From Neisseria musculi (GTDB taxonomy: Bacteria; Pseudomonadota; Gammaproteobacteria; Burkholderiales; Neisseriaceae): a DNA stretch of 64,000 bases. Within the stretch, counting starts at the first letter, position 1, and each line of letters opens with the position of its first letter. Both the position numbers and the translations under genes were made by a program. The stretch lies in the NCBI RefSeq assembly GCF_014297595.2, contig NZ_CP060414.2, positions 1,550,001-1,614,000 of the forward strand, written 5' to 3'. Shown here in pieces: positions 17,917 through 29,757 of the stretch. The notes under the pieces were generated by a model. The model saw nothing but the letters and a program-made list of their open reading frames with translations. It made no database searches and had not been told where the DNA came from.

Positions 17917-18111
17917 ATGTCGGTAAAGGCCGGGCTGTTTGCACACTCTATGCCTGAGCACTGTTATTTTTCTGCCGAAATGATGGCTTTGGGAGGTCCG
18001 GATACGCCGCAAACAACGCCGCCCCTTCGGCATTTTCGGCTATTCCCGCAATGGGCTGCGGGCAAAAACGAATCATGCACACCATGCGGGCATTTTTCAC
18101 AACCAACGGCA

Positions 18112-18143
18112 CAGGCCGTCTGAAAAAATGTTCAGACGGCCTG
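18112..18143 (-). terminator. Paired-DUS terminator after murI
   Basis: CAGGCCGTCTGAA and its complement lie 22 bp beyond the murI stop in its direction of transcription. Confidence 0.65.
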
Positions 18144-18164
18144 CGGTTACCGATACCGAACGCG

Positions 18165-18977
18165 CTAACCCAATGAAACCATTTCAATCTGATCCATGCT
18201 GCGCCCCAAAAAACGCTCGCCTATGGTGCGGAACCGCAACGGGATGTCGCTCACATAAAAGCGGTAGTCGGGCGAGGTGTTGTGGGGGTTGAGCAAGCCG
18301 GCTTCGGCCAACGCTTCGGCTGCGGCTTGGGCGGTGGTGAGTGCGGAATCCACCAGCATTACCCCCGGCGCTTCTTCGCGCAGCAGCGGTTTTAACAGCG
18401 GATAGTGGGTGCAGCCCAACACCAGTGTGTCGATATCGTCAGCCAGCAGGGGCTTGAGGTATTCGCGCGCAGTCAGCCGGGTTACTTGGTGGTCGAGCCA
18501 GCCCTCTTCCACCAGCGGCACCAGCAGCGGGCAGGCCTGCGACTGCACGCGCGCACCGGGGTTGCGGCTGTGGATGGCGCGGGCATAGGCATTGCTGTTT
18601 ACCGTGGTGCTGGTGGCAATGATGCCGATATGGCCGTTGCGGGTGGTGTGCAGCGCGGCTTGGGCACCGGCACTGATCACATCGAGCACAGGCATATTGC
18701 CCGCTGCCGAACGCACTTTCTGCCCGGCCACGGCGGCGATGGTGTTGCAGGCGATAACCAGCGCCTTTACCTCGTTCTGCAACAGAAAATCAACGATTTG
18801 CGAAGTGAAGGCTTCGATGGTGGCGCGGGATTTCACACCGTAGGGCACACGGGCGGTGTCGCCGAAATAAATAATGTTTTCCATCGGCAGACGCTCCATC
18901 AGCGCGCGCACATTGGTCAGCCCGCCCACGCCGGAATCGAATACGCCGATGGGGCGTTGTTTGGTGGTGTTGTCCAT
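18165..18977 (-). CDS. murI: Glutamate racemase
   Basis: MurI makes D-glutamate for peptidoglycan. The 270-aa protein starts MDNTTKQRPIGVFDSGVGGLT, with the catalytic-site Asp-Ser. It has the GDTARVPYG loop, ALVIACNTIAA with the first catalytic Cys, and LVLGCTHYPLL with the second Cys-Thr-His. The start at 18977 is preferred over far-upstream ATGs because it places the canonical N-terminus next to the motif. Confidence 0.96.
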   Translation of the reverse strand: MDNTTKQRPIGVFDSGVGGLTNVRALMERLPMENIIYFGDTARVPYGVKSRATIEAFTSQIVDFLLQNEVKALVIACNTIAAVAGQKVRSAAGNMPVLDVISAGAQAALHTTRNGHIGIIATSTTVNSNAYARAIHSRNPGARVQSQACPLLVPLVEEGWLDHQVTRLTAREYLKPLLADDIDTLVLGCTHYPLLKPLLREEAPGVMLVDSALTTAQAAAEALAEAGLLNPHNTSPDYRFYVSDIPLRFRTIGERFLGRSMDQIEMVSLG

Positions 18978-19350
18978 ATTGTTAGTCTGGCCGTCTGAAA
19001 GGCCGGCAGCCGTTTTCAGACGGCCTCGGCTGTTGGTTGGTGGTGTGCGATTGTACACCGTTTCAAGCACCCTATCGCAAACCCGCTTCATCTCCGGCAC
19101 ACAGCCGCAGGCCGGCAAGCCGGCTCTGCATTGTTTGGGCGGCTTGCAAAACCGTTCTTTTCGAAACAGGCATCATCACGCCGTAACGCCGCTAAAGCGC
19201 ATCCGGCACCCTGCCCGACCCTGCCGGCGCGCAAGGCCGCCGTAACGGCTTCTTAATCGAATTTATCGTTTTTTACGGTTTCCAAGCCATCTGAATTGAC
19301 GCATAATTCGGCCTGATTTCCACAACTCTTACCGCAAGCGAGAAACCGAT
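18978..19350. other. Intergenic region between divergent murI and tsaE
   Basis: It carries promoters for both directions by position. DUS-like pairs occur at about 18989-19025, and a short stretch near 19148 (AAAACCGTTCTTTTCG) faintly recalls the Correia core. No gene seen. Confidence 0.4.
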
Positions 19351-19821
19351 ATGGATTTGGCACAAACCACCCGTTTCCTGCCCGATGAAGATGCCACACT
19401 GCAACTGGGCGAAAGCTGGGCCGCCACCGTTATGCCGCCTTTGGTGGTGTATCTGCAAGGCGGCTTGGGCGCAGGCAAAACCACTTTCACCCGCGGCCTG
19501 CTGCGCGGTGCCGGTTACAAAGGCGCGGCCAAAAGCCCCACCTACACCCTTGTCGAATCCTATCCGCTGCCCCGTTTCACCCTGCTGCACCATTTCGACC
19601 TCTACCGCTTCGCTTCGCCCGAAGAATGGCAGGACGCGGGGTTGGACGATTTATTCGCTTCCAACTGCCTGTGCCTGATCGAATGGCCGCAACAAGGCGG
19701 CACTTACGTTCCGGCCGCCGACCTTACGGTGATGCTCGAACCCGACGGCTCCGGCCGCCAATGCACACTTACCGCACACACCGAAAAAGGCAAGAAAAGT
19801 TTAGAAACATGGTTAAATTAA
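19351..19821 (+). CDS. tsaE: TsaE, ATPase for tRNA t6A modification
   Basis: TsaE is the P-loop ATPase that works with TsaB-TsaD to form N6-threonylcarbamoyladenosine on ANN-decoding tRNAs. The 156-aa product has Walker A GGLGAGKTT, the SPTYTLVESY switch-like segment, HFDLYRF and CLIEWP. Its last 13 bp overlap the start of amiC, so the two are translationally coupled, as is common for tsaE-amiC. Confidence 0.95.
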   Translation: MDLAQTTRFLPDEDATLQLGESWAATVMPPLVVYLQGGLGAGKTTFTRGLLRGAGYKGAAKSPTYTLVESYPLPRFTLLHHFDLYRFASPEEWQDAGLDDLFASNCLCLIEWPQQGGTYVPAADLTVMLEPDGSGRQCTLTAHTEKGKKSLETWLN

Positions 19822-21116
19822 CACGCCGCCAAATCGTCCGCCGCGCTGCGGCGGGCTTATTGTTTACCCTCACCCCCATCGGCGCACCCGCCAAAGCCGC
19901 CGCCCCGCAGTTTGTAGCCGTGCGTATTTGGCCCGCCAGTGCCTACACCCGCATCACGCTTGAATCTTCGCAGTCTCTCAAATACAAACACTTCGCACTC
20001 GACAACCCGGCTCGTTTGGTGGTCGATATCGAGGGCGCGACACTCAACGGCGTATTGCAGGGCATGGCCGCCAAAGTGCAGCGCAACGACCCCTATATCC
20101 GCAGCATTCGTGTCGGCCAAAACACTGCCACCACCGTGCGCATGGTGATCGATCTCAAGCAGCCCGCCAACCCGCAGGTGTTCACGCTTGCCCCCGTGGC
20201 CAACTTCCGCCACCGCCTGGTAATGGACTTATACCCCTCCGCCGCCACCGCGCTGGCCGCCGAAGCCGATGACCCCCTGATGGCGCTCTTAAATGACTAT
20301 TCGCAAGGCAAAATCCGCAGCGACGGCACCGGCAGCACCCCGCCCGTACGCGAACGCCGGCCCGCCGTCACCGACAACACCCCGCCGCCTGCCACTTCCC
20401 CCCCCGCCGTCCCGCACCGCCACGACCGCCGCCCCGTTATCGTGCTCGATCCCGGCCACGGCGGCGAAGACCCCGGCGCCATCGGCAGCAGCGGCCTGCG
20501 CGAAAAAGACGTGGTGCTCTCCATCGCCCGCGAAACCAAAAAACGCCTCGATGCCATGGGCTACCGCACCTACATGACCCGCAACGAAGACATCTTTATC
20601 CCGCTGGGTGTGCGCGTGGCCAAAGCCCGCCAGCTCAAAGCCGATGTGTTCGTATCCATTCATGCCGATGCGTTCACCAGCCCCAGCGCGCGCGGCACCG
20701 GCGTTTACGCCCTCAGCACCAAAGGCGCCACCAGCGCGGCAGCCCGCTTTCTCGCCCAAACCCAAAACAGTGCCGACTTAATCGGCGGCGTGCAGAGAGT
20801 GGGCAACCGTCAGGTAGACAGCGCCCTGCTCGATATGACCCAAACCGCCACCATCAAAGACAGCATGGCGCTCGGCCGCAGCGTATTGGGCGAATTGGGC
20901 AAACTCAACAAACTGCACAAAGGCCATGTGGACCAGGCCAACTTCGCCGTTTTGCGCGCGCCCGATATTCCTTCGATTTTGGTGGAGACCGCCTTTATTT
21001 CCAACCCCACCGAAGAGAGCCTGCTGGCCAGCCCTTCATTCCGCCAAAAAAGCGCCCAAGCCATCGCCAACGGCGTGAGGGCTTATTTGGGCAAAGCCGT
21101 TTTGGCGCGCAGATAG
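19809..21116 (+). CDS. amiC: N-acetylmuramoyl-L-alanine amidase AmiC
   Basis: AmiC splits peptide stems from glycan strands during septation. The start MVKLTRRQIVRR at 19809 gives a 435-aa Tat-type precursor (twin Arg, then a hydrophobic AAAGLLFTLTPIGAPAKAAA). An AMIN domain follows (ITLESSQSLKYKHF to LVMDLYPSA). After a Pro-rich linker comes amidase_3, with zinc ligands in VLDPGHGGEDPGA, GLREKDVVLSIA and VSIHADAF, and the catalytic Glu in ILVETAFISNP. Full length. The NlpD-like activator at 13.6 kb fits as its partner. Confidence 0.95.
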   Translation: MVKLTRRQIVRRAAAGLLFTLTPIGAPAKAAAPQFVAVRIWPASAYTRITLESSQSLKYKHFALDNPARLVVDIEGATLNGVLQGMAAKVQRNDPYIRSIRVGQNTATTVRMVIDLKQPANPQVFTLAPVANFRHRLVMDLYPSAATALAAEADDPLMALLNDYSQGKIRSDGTGSTPPVRERRPAVTDNTPPPATSPPAVPHRHDRRPVIVLDPGHGGEDPGAIGSSGLREKDVVLSIARETKKRLDAMGYRTYMTRNEDIFIPLGVRVAKARQLKADVFVSIHADAFTSPSARGTGVYALSTKGATSAAARFLAQTQNSADLIGGVQRVGNRQVDSALLDMTQTATIKDSMALGRSVLGELGKLNKLHKGHVDQANFAVLRAPDIPSILVETAFISNPTEESLLASPSFRQKSAQAIANGVRAYLGKAVLARR

Positions 21117-21150
21117 CCTCTCCGGCATATCGAAAGCCGCGCTTAGCATA

Positions 21151-21189
21151 CAGGCCGTCTGAAAGATTGAATTGCTTTCAGACGGCCTG
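21151..21189 (+). terminator. Paired-DUS terminator after amiC
   Basis: CAGGCCGTCTGAAAG and its complement enclose a 9-nt loop, 34 bp after the amiC stop. Confidence 0.65.
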
Positions 21190-21543
21190 CACCTTTGGGC
21201 CATACACCCCGCATCGGCCGAGAATATTTCCCCGCCTGCTCCGCCATCCCCGGGTTCCACGCTGACGCCTGCCCTTCCGAACAAGGAAAACAGATGCCCG
21301 AAACAGGCATGGTTGCGGCGGTTGCGCTGAAAACACGATGGTGGAAACAAGCGGGTTTTGTATTGCTGCGTTTCGCGGTCATACCCTGCCGCCCCGTGTT
21401 GGAAAACGAAGTTGGATTGGGCGGATTGATCGGCTGCAGAACAGGCCGGGGTTGAAGCCATAACGGCGGCGGCCTGCTTTGCCGTGCCGGTGTCCCGGCG
21501 GTTAAAACTTTAACGCAATGGCTGCACGGCTTGCGCCAAAACA

Positions 21544-21579
21544 AAGGCCGTCTGAAAAATAAATCTTTCAGACGGCCTT
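21544..21579 (-). terminator. Paired-DUS terminator after ftsB
   Basis: AAGGCCGTCTGAAA and its complement lie 12 bp beyond the ftsB stop. Confidence 0.65.
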
Positions 21580-21591
21580 AGCCCGAGCCGG

Positions 21592-21867
21592 TCAGCGGCG
21601 GTACACCAAACGGTAGTATGTTTCTCCGTTTTGGATATAGCCCAAATCTACGCGGGCGATTTCGGCAATGGCGTCCTGCCCTTGGGCGAGATCGTCCACC
21701 TCGGCCTGCAAGGCGTTGTTGCGCAAAGTGAGCGCCCGGTTTTTCTCTTCCTGGCCGGCCACTTCATCCTGCAAGCGCCACATATCGCGCCAGCCGCCTT
21801 TGGAAATCCAAAGGCTGTATTGGAACCATGTGATCGCGGCGATTAAAACCAGTGTTACCCACTTCAT
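21592..21867 (-). CDS. ftsB: Cell-division protein FtsB
   Basis: FtsB links FtsQ and FtsL in the divisome. The 91-aa protein has one N-terminal transmembrane helix (VTLVLIAAITWFQYSLW), then a coiled coil (DEVAGQEEKNRALTLRNNAL). It ends with the conserved C-terminal segment IARVDLGYIQNGETYYRLV. It begins 10 bp after eno on the same strand; the eno-ftsB pairing is conserved in many beta- and gammaproteobacteria. Confidence 0.93.
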   Translation of the reverse strand: MKWVTLVLIAAITWFQYSLWISKGGWRDMWRLQDEVAGQEEKNRALTLRNNALQAEVDDLAQGQDAIAEIARVDLGYIQNGETYYRLVYRR

Positions 21868-21877
21868 GCATTAGGCC

Positions 21878-23215
<1,338 letters not shown>

Positions 23216-23236
23216 TTAGGCTATTAAGCTATGGTG

Positions 23237-23878
23237 TTATGAATCATAAATGCCGACCAGATAAGCCGTTTCAAGAATATGACCCTGCATGGCGAAATGA
23301 AGTTCATTATAACGAAAGCCGGGCTTCAAATTCAATTTGGTATCCAGAGCATAAACGTAAAGCTCGTAGCGGTGCGGCTTATCGGGCGGCGCCATACCGC
23401 CGTAGGCCGAGGCTTCAGCAATAGAGAATTTGTTGATTTTACTGGCCCAACTGTTTGCCCCTTGGGTAAAATCTTTTGCCGAAATGCTTTCGTTTTCCAG
23501 AACCGATGTCCGCTGCAAATCTGCAATCAACCAGTGTGTCCACACAAACCCTGCAACTTGCGCAGCATCTTTGTCTTCAAAAACAACAGCAAAGGATTTG
23601 GTCTGTTTTGGTGCATTTTTAATTTCGAACGGTATCGAATAAGAAGGCATACCGTTTGCCGTGAACTGCGAACCGCGTTTGCCGTATTTGTTTAAAAATT
23701 TACCGTTTTGTATACCACTGCTGACAACCTGCATTTTACGGGAAGGACTGCTTTTACTCTTCAGCCCGGCTGCGGCTGAGGCAGGAACAAATCCTGCAAG
23801 CCCTATGACTCCTGCTGCCTTGAGAAGCTGCCGCTTTTGCACATCTGACGGTTTTGCGGGGAAATTGGTATTTTTCAT
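23237..23878 (-). CDS. YbhB/YbcL-type PEBP-fold protein with Tat-like signal
   Basis: The 213-aa protein has an N-terminal KRQLLKAAGVIGLAGFVPASAAA, a Tat-like signal with KR in place of RR. A phosphatidylethanolamine-binding-protein domain of the bacterial YbhB type follows, with FAVVFEDKDA, FVWTHWLIADL, GANSWASKI, YGGMAPPDKPHRYELYVYAL and LHFAMQGHI. Function is unknown; E. coli homologues bind small ligands. The start at 23878 is favoured by GGAG 7 bp upstream. Confidence 0.87.
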   Translation of the reverse strand: MKNTNFPAKPSDVQKRQLLKAAGVIGLAGFVPASAAAGLKSKSSPSRKMQVVSSGIQNGKFLNKYGKRGSQFTANGMPSYSIPFEIKNAPKQTKSFAVVFEDKDAAQVAGFVWTHWLIADLQRTSVLENESISAKDFTQGANSWASKINKFSIAEASAYGGMAPPDKPHRYELYVYALDTKLNLKPGFRYNELHFAMQGHILETAYLVGIYDS

Positions 23879-24244
23879 CTTTGGTCTCCTGAAATACCGG
23901 GCAATCATGTCCGATTGATACGATTTGGCTTTCCTACCGTTAGACGCCGTAAATCAAGCAGACCTTACAGCCCCATCTCCATTTTTATAAATATACCGGC
24001 AATAAAATAACCGGCCTTATCCCTATACATTATCGCCGGCAGCCGGAATGCGGATTCTGTAGAATATTCGGGCACAATTACTCTCCCACCTTTTACACAT
24101 TGCTGCTTTTTATTGTTGTTTTCTCTCGGCGAATACGGCTCGAAAAATTATATTTTTCGGATTATACCGACTTGTATTTCAGGATACAGTTTTTCAGGCG
24201 GCAAATACCGTGAAACTTGCTTGACATCAATTCGGCTTCGGAAA
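23879..24244. other. Gene-free interval upstream of the PEBP gene
   Basis: A 370-bp mixed-composition region with an AT-rich core (about 23970-24190). It presumably carries the PEBP gene promoter. Nothing else seen. Confidence 0.4.
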
Positions 24245-24276
24245 CAGGCCGTCTGAAAAAGTGTTCAGACGGCCTG
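24245..24276 (-). terminator. Paired-DUS terminator after guaB
   Basis: CAGGCCGTCTGAA and its complement lie 6 bp beyond the guaB stop. Confidence 0.65.
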
Positions 24277-24281
24277 AAACA

Positions 24282-25832
<1,551 letters not shown>

Positions 25833-26006
25833 CTAAAATTTAATAAAATTACACCGCCGCACATCAGCACAAGCGTTGTAACCATGCAAACAATAACCCC
25901 CTTTATATCGCCGAATAACGCACTTATTATGACACTTACTTGATTTAACAGTACAATAAGGCCGTCTGAAAACCTATCTCCCAACACAGCCAAGAAAGAA
26001 AAAACC

Positions 26007-26450
26007 ATGCACATTACCCGCACCGTCTATACTGCCGCTCTTCTCTGCCTGCTGCCTGCGCAATTTGCCGCTGCCCAGATTTACACCTGGAAAGGCAAAA
26101 ACGGCAGCACCAGTTATTCAGATGTGCCGCACAACCTGAAAATTTCCAACGCATCAACCATCAACGTGCGCACCCGCACCGTTACCCCGCCGCCCGCCGC
26201 CCAAACCGCAGAAAGCGCAGGCGAAGGCTCGCTGGCCGACCAACAAAAACAGCTCAACGATGCCGTCAGCCGTGAAAATAAAAAAATCGAAGAGCAAAAC
26301 AAAAAAATCGAAGAACAAAACCGCCTGCAAAAAGAAGACAACTGCAAAACCGCGCGCCTCAACCGCCAGTTTGCCGAAACCGCCCGCGTGGCCAACCGCG
26401 ATGAATTTATCAAGCGTTACGATGCCGATATCGGCAAGTTCTGCAATTAG
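26007..26450 (+). CDS. Secreted DUF4124-domain protein
   Basis: The 147-aa product has a signal peptide (to about AAAQ) followed by a DUF4124-type segment, IYTWKGKNGSTSYSDVPHNLK. After a Pro/Ala linker comes a Lys/Glu coiled coil in which a 21-bp tandem repeat encodes two copies of KKIEEQN. Two cysteines remain in the C-terminal part. DUF4124 proteins are periplasmic and of unknown role. Confidence 0.82.
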   Translation: MHITRTVYTAALLCLLPAQFAAAQIYTWKGKNGSTSYSDVPHNLKISNASTINVRTRTVTPPPAAQTAESAGEGSLADQQKQLNDAVSRENKKIEEQNKKIEEQNRLQKEDNCKTARLNRQFAETARVANRDEFIKRYDADIGKFCN

Positions 26451-26469
26451 TCCGCTGCAAAAACCACCG

Positions 26470-26512
26470 GCCGTCTGAAAACCCGATTTTTCCGCTTGGT
26501 TTTCAGACGGCT
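26470..26512 (+). terminator. Paired-DUS terminator after the DUF4124 gene
   Basis: GGCCGTCTGAAAACC and its near-complement flank a 15-nt loop directly after the stop. Confidence 0.6.
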
Positions 26513-26540
26513 CCGATTGGCCTAAAATAAACGGCATTTC

Positions 26541-27563
26541 ATGACTCAGAAAGCCCGTTTTATGCAATACCGTATCCGCAGCAGCAACGACACACCGCCC
26601 GCCAACCTGCCCGCAGGCGAAAGCTGGGAGCGCAACACCCTGCGCGATGTTTTGCTCGAAGCCTATAAAGAACAACGCCGCGCCCGCTTCTGGCGCAACC
26701 TTTGGCGCGCCTTATGGGTGTTGGTGTTTTTGGCCGTGGCAGCCAACTCGCTCAGCAGCAGCCAAAGCGGCCCCGGCAGTTCATTGGTCAATATTTCCGA
26801 AGATCATACTGCGGTGGTTTCCCTCACGGGCACCATCGGCGATGAATACGAAGATAAAACCGCCATGCTGCGCGAGAGCCTCGAAGCCGCCTACAAAAAC
26901 CACAAAGTCAAAGGCATCATCATCCGCGCCAACAGCCCCGGCGGCTCGCCCGTGGTGTCGAACACTGCCTTTAACGAAATACGCCGTCTGAAAAACGAAT
27001 ATAAAAACCGCAATATTCCGCTTTATGTGGTTGCCGAAGACGTTTGCGCCTCCGGCTGCTACTACATCGCCGCCGCCGCCGATAAAATCTATGCCGACCC
27101 TTCCAGCATTGTCGGCAGCATCGGCGTTATCGGCGGCGGCTTCGACCTCACCGGGCTGATGCACAATATCGGTGTGAAACGCCGCTTGAAAACGGCAGGC
27201 AGCAATAAAGGCATGGGCGACCCGTTCTCCCCCGAAACACCCGAACAAACCCGCATTTGGGAAGAAATGCTGGCCGACATCCACAGCGAATTTATCAAAG
27301 CCGTGAAGCAGGGGCGCGGCAGCCGTCTGAAAGAAAAAGAACACCCCGATATTTTCAGCGGCCGCATCTACACGGGCAACGAAGCCAAAAAAGCAGGCCT
27401 GATTGACGACTACGGCAGCATTTACAGCGTGGCGCGCGATGTGGTGAACGCCCCGAAAATCATCGACTACACCCCCGAAGACAGCTTCGGCAAACTCTTC
27501 GGCCGCCGCCTGCGTGCCGAAATCTCATCGGGTTTGCAGGCTGCCCGGAGCAAAATCTGGTAA
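26541..27563 (+). CDS. sppA: S49-family signal peptide peptidase (SppA-like)
   Basis: The 340-aa short-form S49 peptidase has one transmembrane anchor (FWRNLWRALWVLVFLAVAAN). Its serine-peptidase core has IIIRANSPGGSPVVS, the nucleophile Ser in DVCASGCYYIAAAA, SIVGSIGVIGG and FSGRIYTGNEAKKAGLIDDYG with the general-base Lys. It degrades cleaved signal peptides in the membrane. The start could be ATG 26541 or the in-frame ATG 21 bp on; the first is used. Confidence 0.93.
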   Translation: MTQKARFMQYRIRSSNDTPPANLPAGESWERNTLRDVLLEAYKEQRRARFWRNLWRALWVLVFLAVAANSLSSSQSGPGSSLVNISEDHTAVVSLTGTIGDEYEDKTAMLRESLEAAYKNHKVKGIIIRANSPGGSPVVSNTAFNEIRRLKNEYKNRNIPLYVVAEDVCASGCYYIAAAADKIYADPSSIVGSIGVIGGGFDLTGLMHNIGVKRRLKTAGSNKGMGDPFSPETPEQTRIWEEMLADIHSEFIKAVKQGRGSRLKEKEHPDIFSGRIYTGNEAKKAGLIDDYGSIYSVARDVVNAPKIIDYTPEDSFGKLFGRRLRAEISSGLQAARSKIW

Positions 27564-27592
27564 AGGTTCCGCTTTCGCAGCTCCAAGCCTTC

Positions 27593-27622
27593 CGGCCGTC
27601 TGAAAAACTTTTCAGACGGCCT
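27593..27622 (+). terminator. Paired-DUS terminator after sppA
   Basis: CGGCCGTCTGAAAA and its complement lie with a very short loop, 30 bp after the stop. Confidence 0.6.
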
Positions 27623-27672
27623 TCTGCTATAATCTGCAGCCTTCGTTTCAGCAGAATTTTCCATCCCTTCCC

Positions 27673-29067
27673 ATGCAGCCCGATTTATCCCAAACCCTCG
27701 CCCGCGACCGTCATTTTCTGCAAACCGCCTTCAAAAACCCGAAAAAATTCGGCGGCTTGCCCAAAGTCGAAGAAAAATACCGCAAATCGCACGAAATCTA
27801 TTTAAAACGCCAAGCCGCACTGCCCAAACCGCAGTATGACGGCACGCTGCCGGTGCACGAGCGTTTGAACGACATCAAAGCCGCCATCGCCAACCACCAA
27901 GTCACCATCATCTGCGGCGAAACCGGCTCGGGCAAAACCACCCAACTGCCGAAAATCTGCTTGGAACTCGGGCGCGGCACCGCAGGCTTAATCGGCCACA
28001 CCCAACCGCGCCGCCTGGCCGCACGTTCCGTTGCCGAGCGGATTGCCGAAGAATTACAGTCGCCAATCGGCGAAACCGTCGGCTACAAAGTGCGCTTCAA
28101 CGACAACACCTCGCGCGATGCCTATGTGAAACTGATGACCGACGGCATTTTGCTCGCCGAAACGCAAACCGACCGCTATCTCACCGCCTACGACACCATC
28201 ATTATCGACGAAGCGCACGAGCGCAGCCTGAACATCGATTTCCTGCTGGGCTACCTGAAACAACTGCTGCCGCGCCGCCCCGATTTAAAAATCATCATCA
28301 CCTCGGCCACCATCGATGCCGAGCGTTTTTCCAAGCACTTCAACAACGCCCCCGTGCTGGAAGTGAGCGGGCGCACCTATCCCGTCGAAATCCTCTACCG
28401 GCCGCTGCACGCGGCAGACGAAGACGAAGCGGAAATCGAAATCGCCGATGCCATCGTCGATGCCGCCGACGAGCTGGCGCAATTGGGCAGCGGCGATATT
28501 TTGGTGTTCCTGCCCGGCGAACGCGAAATCCGCGAAGCCGCCGAAGCCCTGCGCAAATCGCCGCTGCGCCGCCACGATGAAATCCTGCCGCTGTTTGCCC
28601 GTTTGTCAAACGCCGAACAGCACAAAATCTTCCACCCCGGCGGCACCAAACGCCGCATCGTGTTAGCCACCAACGTAGCCGAAACCTCGCTTACCGTGCC
28701 GGGCATCAAATACGTCATCGACACTGGCCTGGCGCGGGTGAAACGCTATTCCGCCCGCGCCAAAGTCGAGCAGCTTCACGTAGAAAAAATCTCACAAGCC
28801 GCCGCCCGCCAGCGTTCCGGCCGCTGCGGCCGCGTCTCCGCCGGCGTGTGTATCCGATTGTATTCACAAGAAGATTTCGAGCAACGCAGCGCGTTTGCCG
28901 ACCCCGAAATCATCCGCAGCAATCTGGCGGCGGTGATTCTGCGCATGGCCGCGCTGAACTTGGGCGATGTGGCGGCATTCCCGTTTCTCGAAGCGCCCGA
29001 CCAACGGTATATCAATGACGGGTTTCAGGTGTTGTTGGAACTGGGAGCGGTGGAGGAGGCCGTCTGA
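27673..29067 (+). CDS. hrpA: RNA helicase HrpA, N-terminal half (gene split by retron cassette)
   Basis: HrpA is a DEAH-box helicase that resolves collided ribosomes. This 464-aa fragment contains both RecA domains: [10 protein letters not shown] (Walker A), [49 protein letters not shown] and [14 protein letters not shown]. It ends ...[11 protein letters not shown], where a DUS (GCC GTC TGA) supplies the stop codon. Intact HrpA continues into the winged-helix/ratchet domain, which resumes 2.2 kb downstream at about 31258. Whether the fragment is active is unknown. Confidence 0.93.
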   Translation: MQPDLSQTLARDRHFLQTAFKNPKKFGGLPKVEEKYRKSHEIYLKRQAALPKPQYDGTLPVHERLNDIKAAIANHQVTIICGETGSGKTTQLPKICLELGRGTAGLIGHTQPRRLAARSVAERIAEELQSPIGETVGYKVRFNDNTSRDAYVKLMTDGILLAETQTDRYLTAYDTIIIDEAHERSLNIDFLLGYLKQLLPRRPDLKIIITSATIDAERFSKHFNNAPVLEVSGRTYPVEILYRPLHAADEDEAEIEIADAIVDAADELAQLGSGDILVFLPGEREIREAAEALRKSPLRRHDEILPLFARLSNAEQHKIFHPGGTKRRIVLATNVAETSLTVPGIKYVIDTGLARVKRYSARAKVEQLHVEKISQAAARQRSGRCGRVSAGVCIRLYSQEDFEQRSAFADPEIIRSNLAAVILRMAALNLGDVAAFPFLEAPDQRYINDGFQVLLELGAVEEAV

Positions 29068-29148
29068 AAAATAAAACCTTAGCTTGCATTGATAAACCCA
29101 AATATCTCAGACAGTATTGGATTTTGTATCAATCCTCAAAAGACTTAC

Positions 29149-29173
29149 TAGTAAAAATTTTTAACTACTAGTC
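29149..29173. repeat. Inverted repeat upstream of the retron promoter
   Basis: ACTAGT occurs at 29148-29153 and again at 29167-29172, so GACTTACTAGT faces ACTAGTC with an A/T-rich centre (AAAAATTTTT). It lies 10-35 bp upstream of the -35 box and could be an operator for the cassette's XRE regulator. Confidence 0.4.
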
Positions 29174-29181
29174 AAAAAATG

Positions 29182-29210
29182 TTGAGCTTTGAAAGAGTAT
29201 CTGCTATTAT
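29182..29210 (+). promoter_or_regulatory. Promoter of the retron ncRNA
   Basis: TTGAGC (29182-29187), a 17-bp spacer and TATTAT (29205-29210) predict a transcript start near 29217. It is placed correctly for an msr-msd transcript and the downstream operon. Confidence 0.6.
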
Positions 29211-29216
29211 GCCTAC

Positions 29217-29490
29217 CTATGGACGAGCTGCAATTTTCTCGATGCATTTCAAAAGATAATAATCTGATATACCGAACATGACAGTGGCACTTTCGTGTCG
29301 TTTACCCTAAAAGGTAAACTACTTCCGCGTTCTGATTAGGAATGGGTAGCCGAAGTAAAGTTAGCAACCTAAGCCTAGAAAATCAAATAAACGACTGGAA
29401 GCTGCTTATTGCATTGAAAGCAATGCAATAAGCATCAATACGAAAGCAACCTGTGCTATCCATACCATTTCTTAACGGTTCGGTATTGTT
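29217..29490 (+). ncRNA. Candidate retron msr-msd RNA
   Basis: A gene-free, stem-rich stretch between promoter and operon. Candidate a1 ATACCGAAC (29269-29277) is exactly complementary to a2 GTTCGGTAT (29478-29486). Inside, msr-like short hairpins include GGCAC-TTTC-GTGTC and GTTTACC-CTAAAA-GGTAAAC (29300-29319). A perfect hairpin at 29403-29434 (TGCTTATTGCATTG, loop AAAG, then its complement, 14 bp) is the likely msd stem. The priming G was not identified; it should lie between a1 and the first hairpin. Ends are approximate. Confidence 0.65.
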
Positions 29491-29532
29491 TGACGACTGG
29501 GCAATGTCGCCCTGTTAAATGAAAGATTTATT

Positions 29533-29751
29533 ATGAAAATTCTTTTGAAAAATACTATTGATACTTTAAAACAGTTGAAAATGGAAATGCATGATGATAT
29601 GGATAGCAGCACACAAGCAAAACTAGACCAAGTTATTCAGGATTTGGAACAGCATGATGATTTGACAAAATCTAAATTGCTGCAAATCTTGGGAGAAGTC
29701 TTAGACTGGTTACCAGTAATTCGCAGCATTATGCAATTACTGGATAAATAA
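29533..29751 (+). CDS. Small retron-associated protein, candidate effector
   Basis: The 72-aa product starts MKILLKNTIDTLKQLKMEM. It has an acidic middle with several Asp/Glu and a C-terminal amphipathic, strongly hydrophobic helix (LLQILGEVLDWLPVIRSI). No cysteines and no known domain were recognised. It lies between the ncRNA and the regulator gene, the position in which small ORFs accompany HTH genes in some retrons. A 5-codon ATG ORF (29519-29536) overlaps its start as ATGA. A toxin role is an inference from position only. Confidence 0.7.
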   Translation: MKILLKNTIDTLKQLKMEMHDDMDSSTQAKLDQVIQDLEQHDDLTKSKLLQILGEVLDWLPVIRSIMQLLDK

Positions 29752-29757
29752 TTGGCT

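Larger units (their letters stand above)
17564..18164. other. Gene-free interval between relA and murI
   Basis: About 600 bp with three paired-DUS hairpins (17669-17703, 17881-17916, 18112-18143). No start/ribosome-site/domain combination supports a gene. Confidence 0.55.
21117..21591. other. Gene-free interval between convergent amiC and ftsB
   Basis: Paired-DUS hairpins stand at both ends (21151-21189 and 21544-21579). The middle has coding-like composition but nothing recognisable. Confidence 0.5.

Noticed and set aside
29403..29434. 14-bp hairpin as a plain transcription terminator
   Set aside because: It lacks a following T-tract and lies inside a gene-free structured stretch before the operon; an msd stem explains it better.
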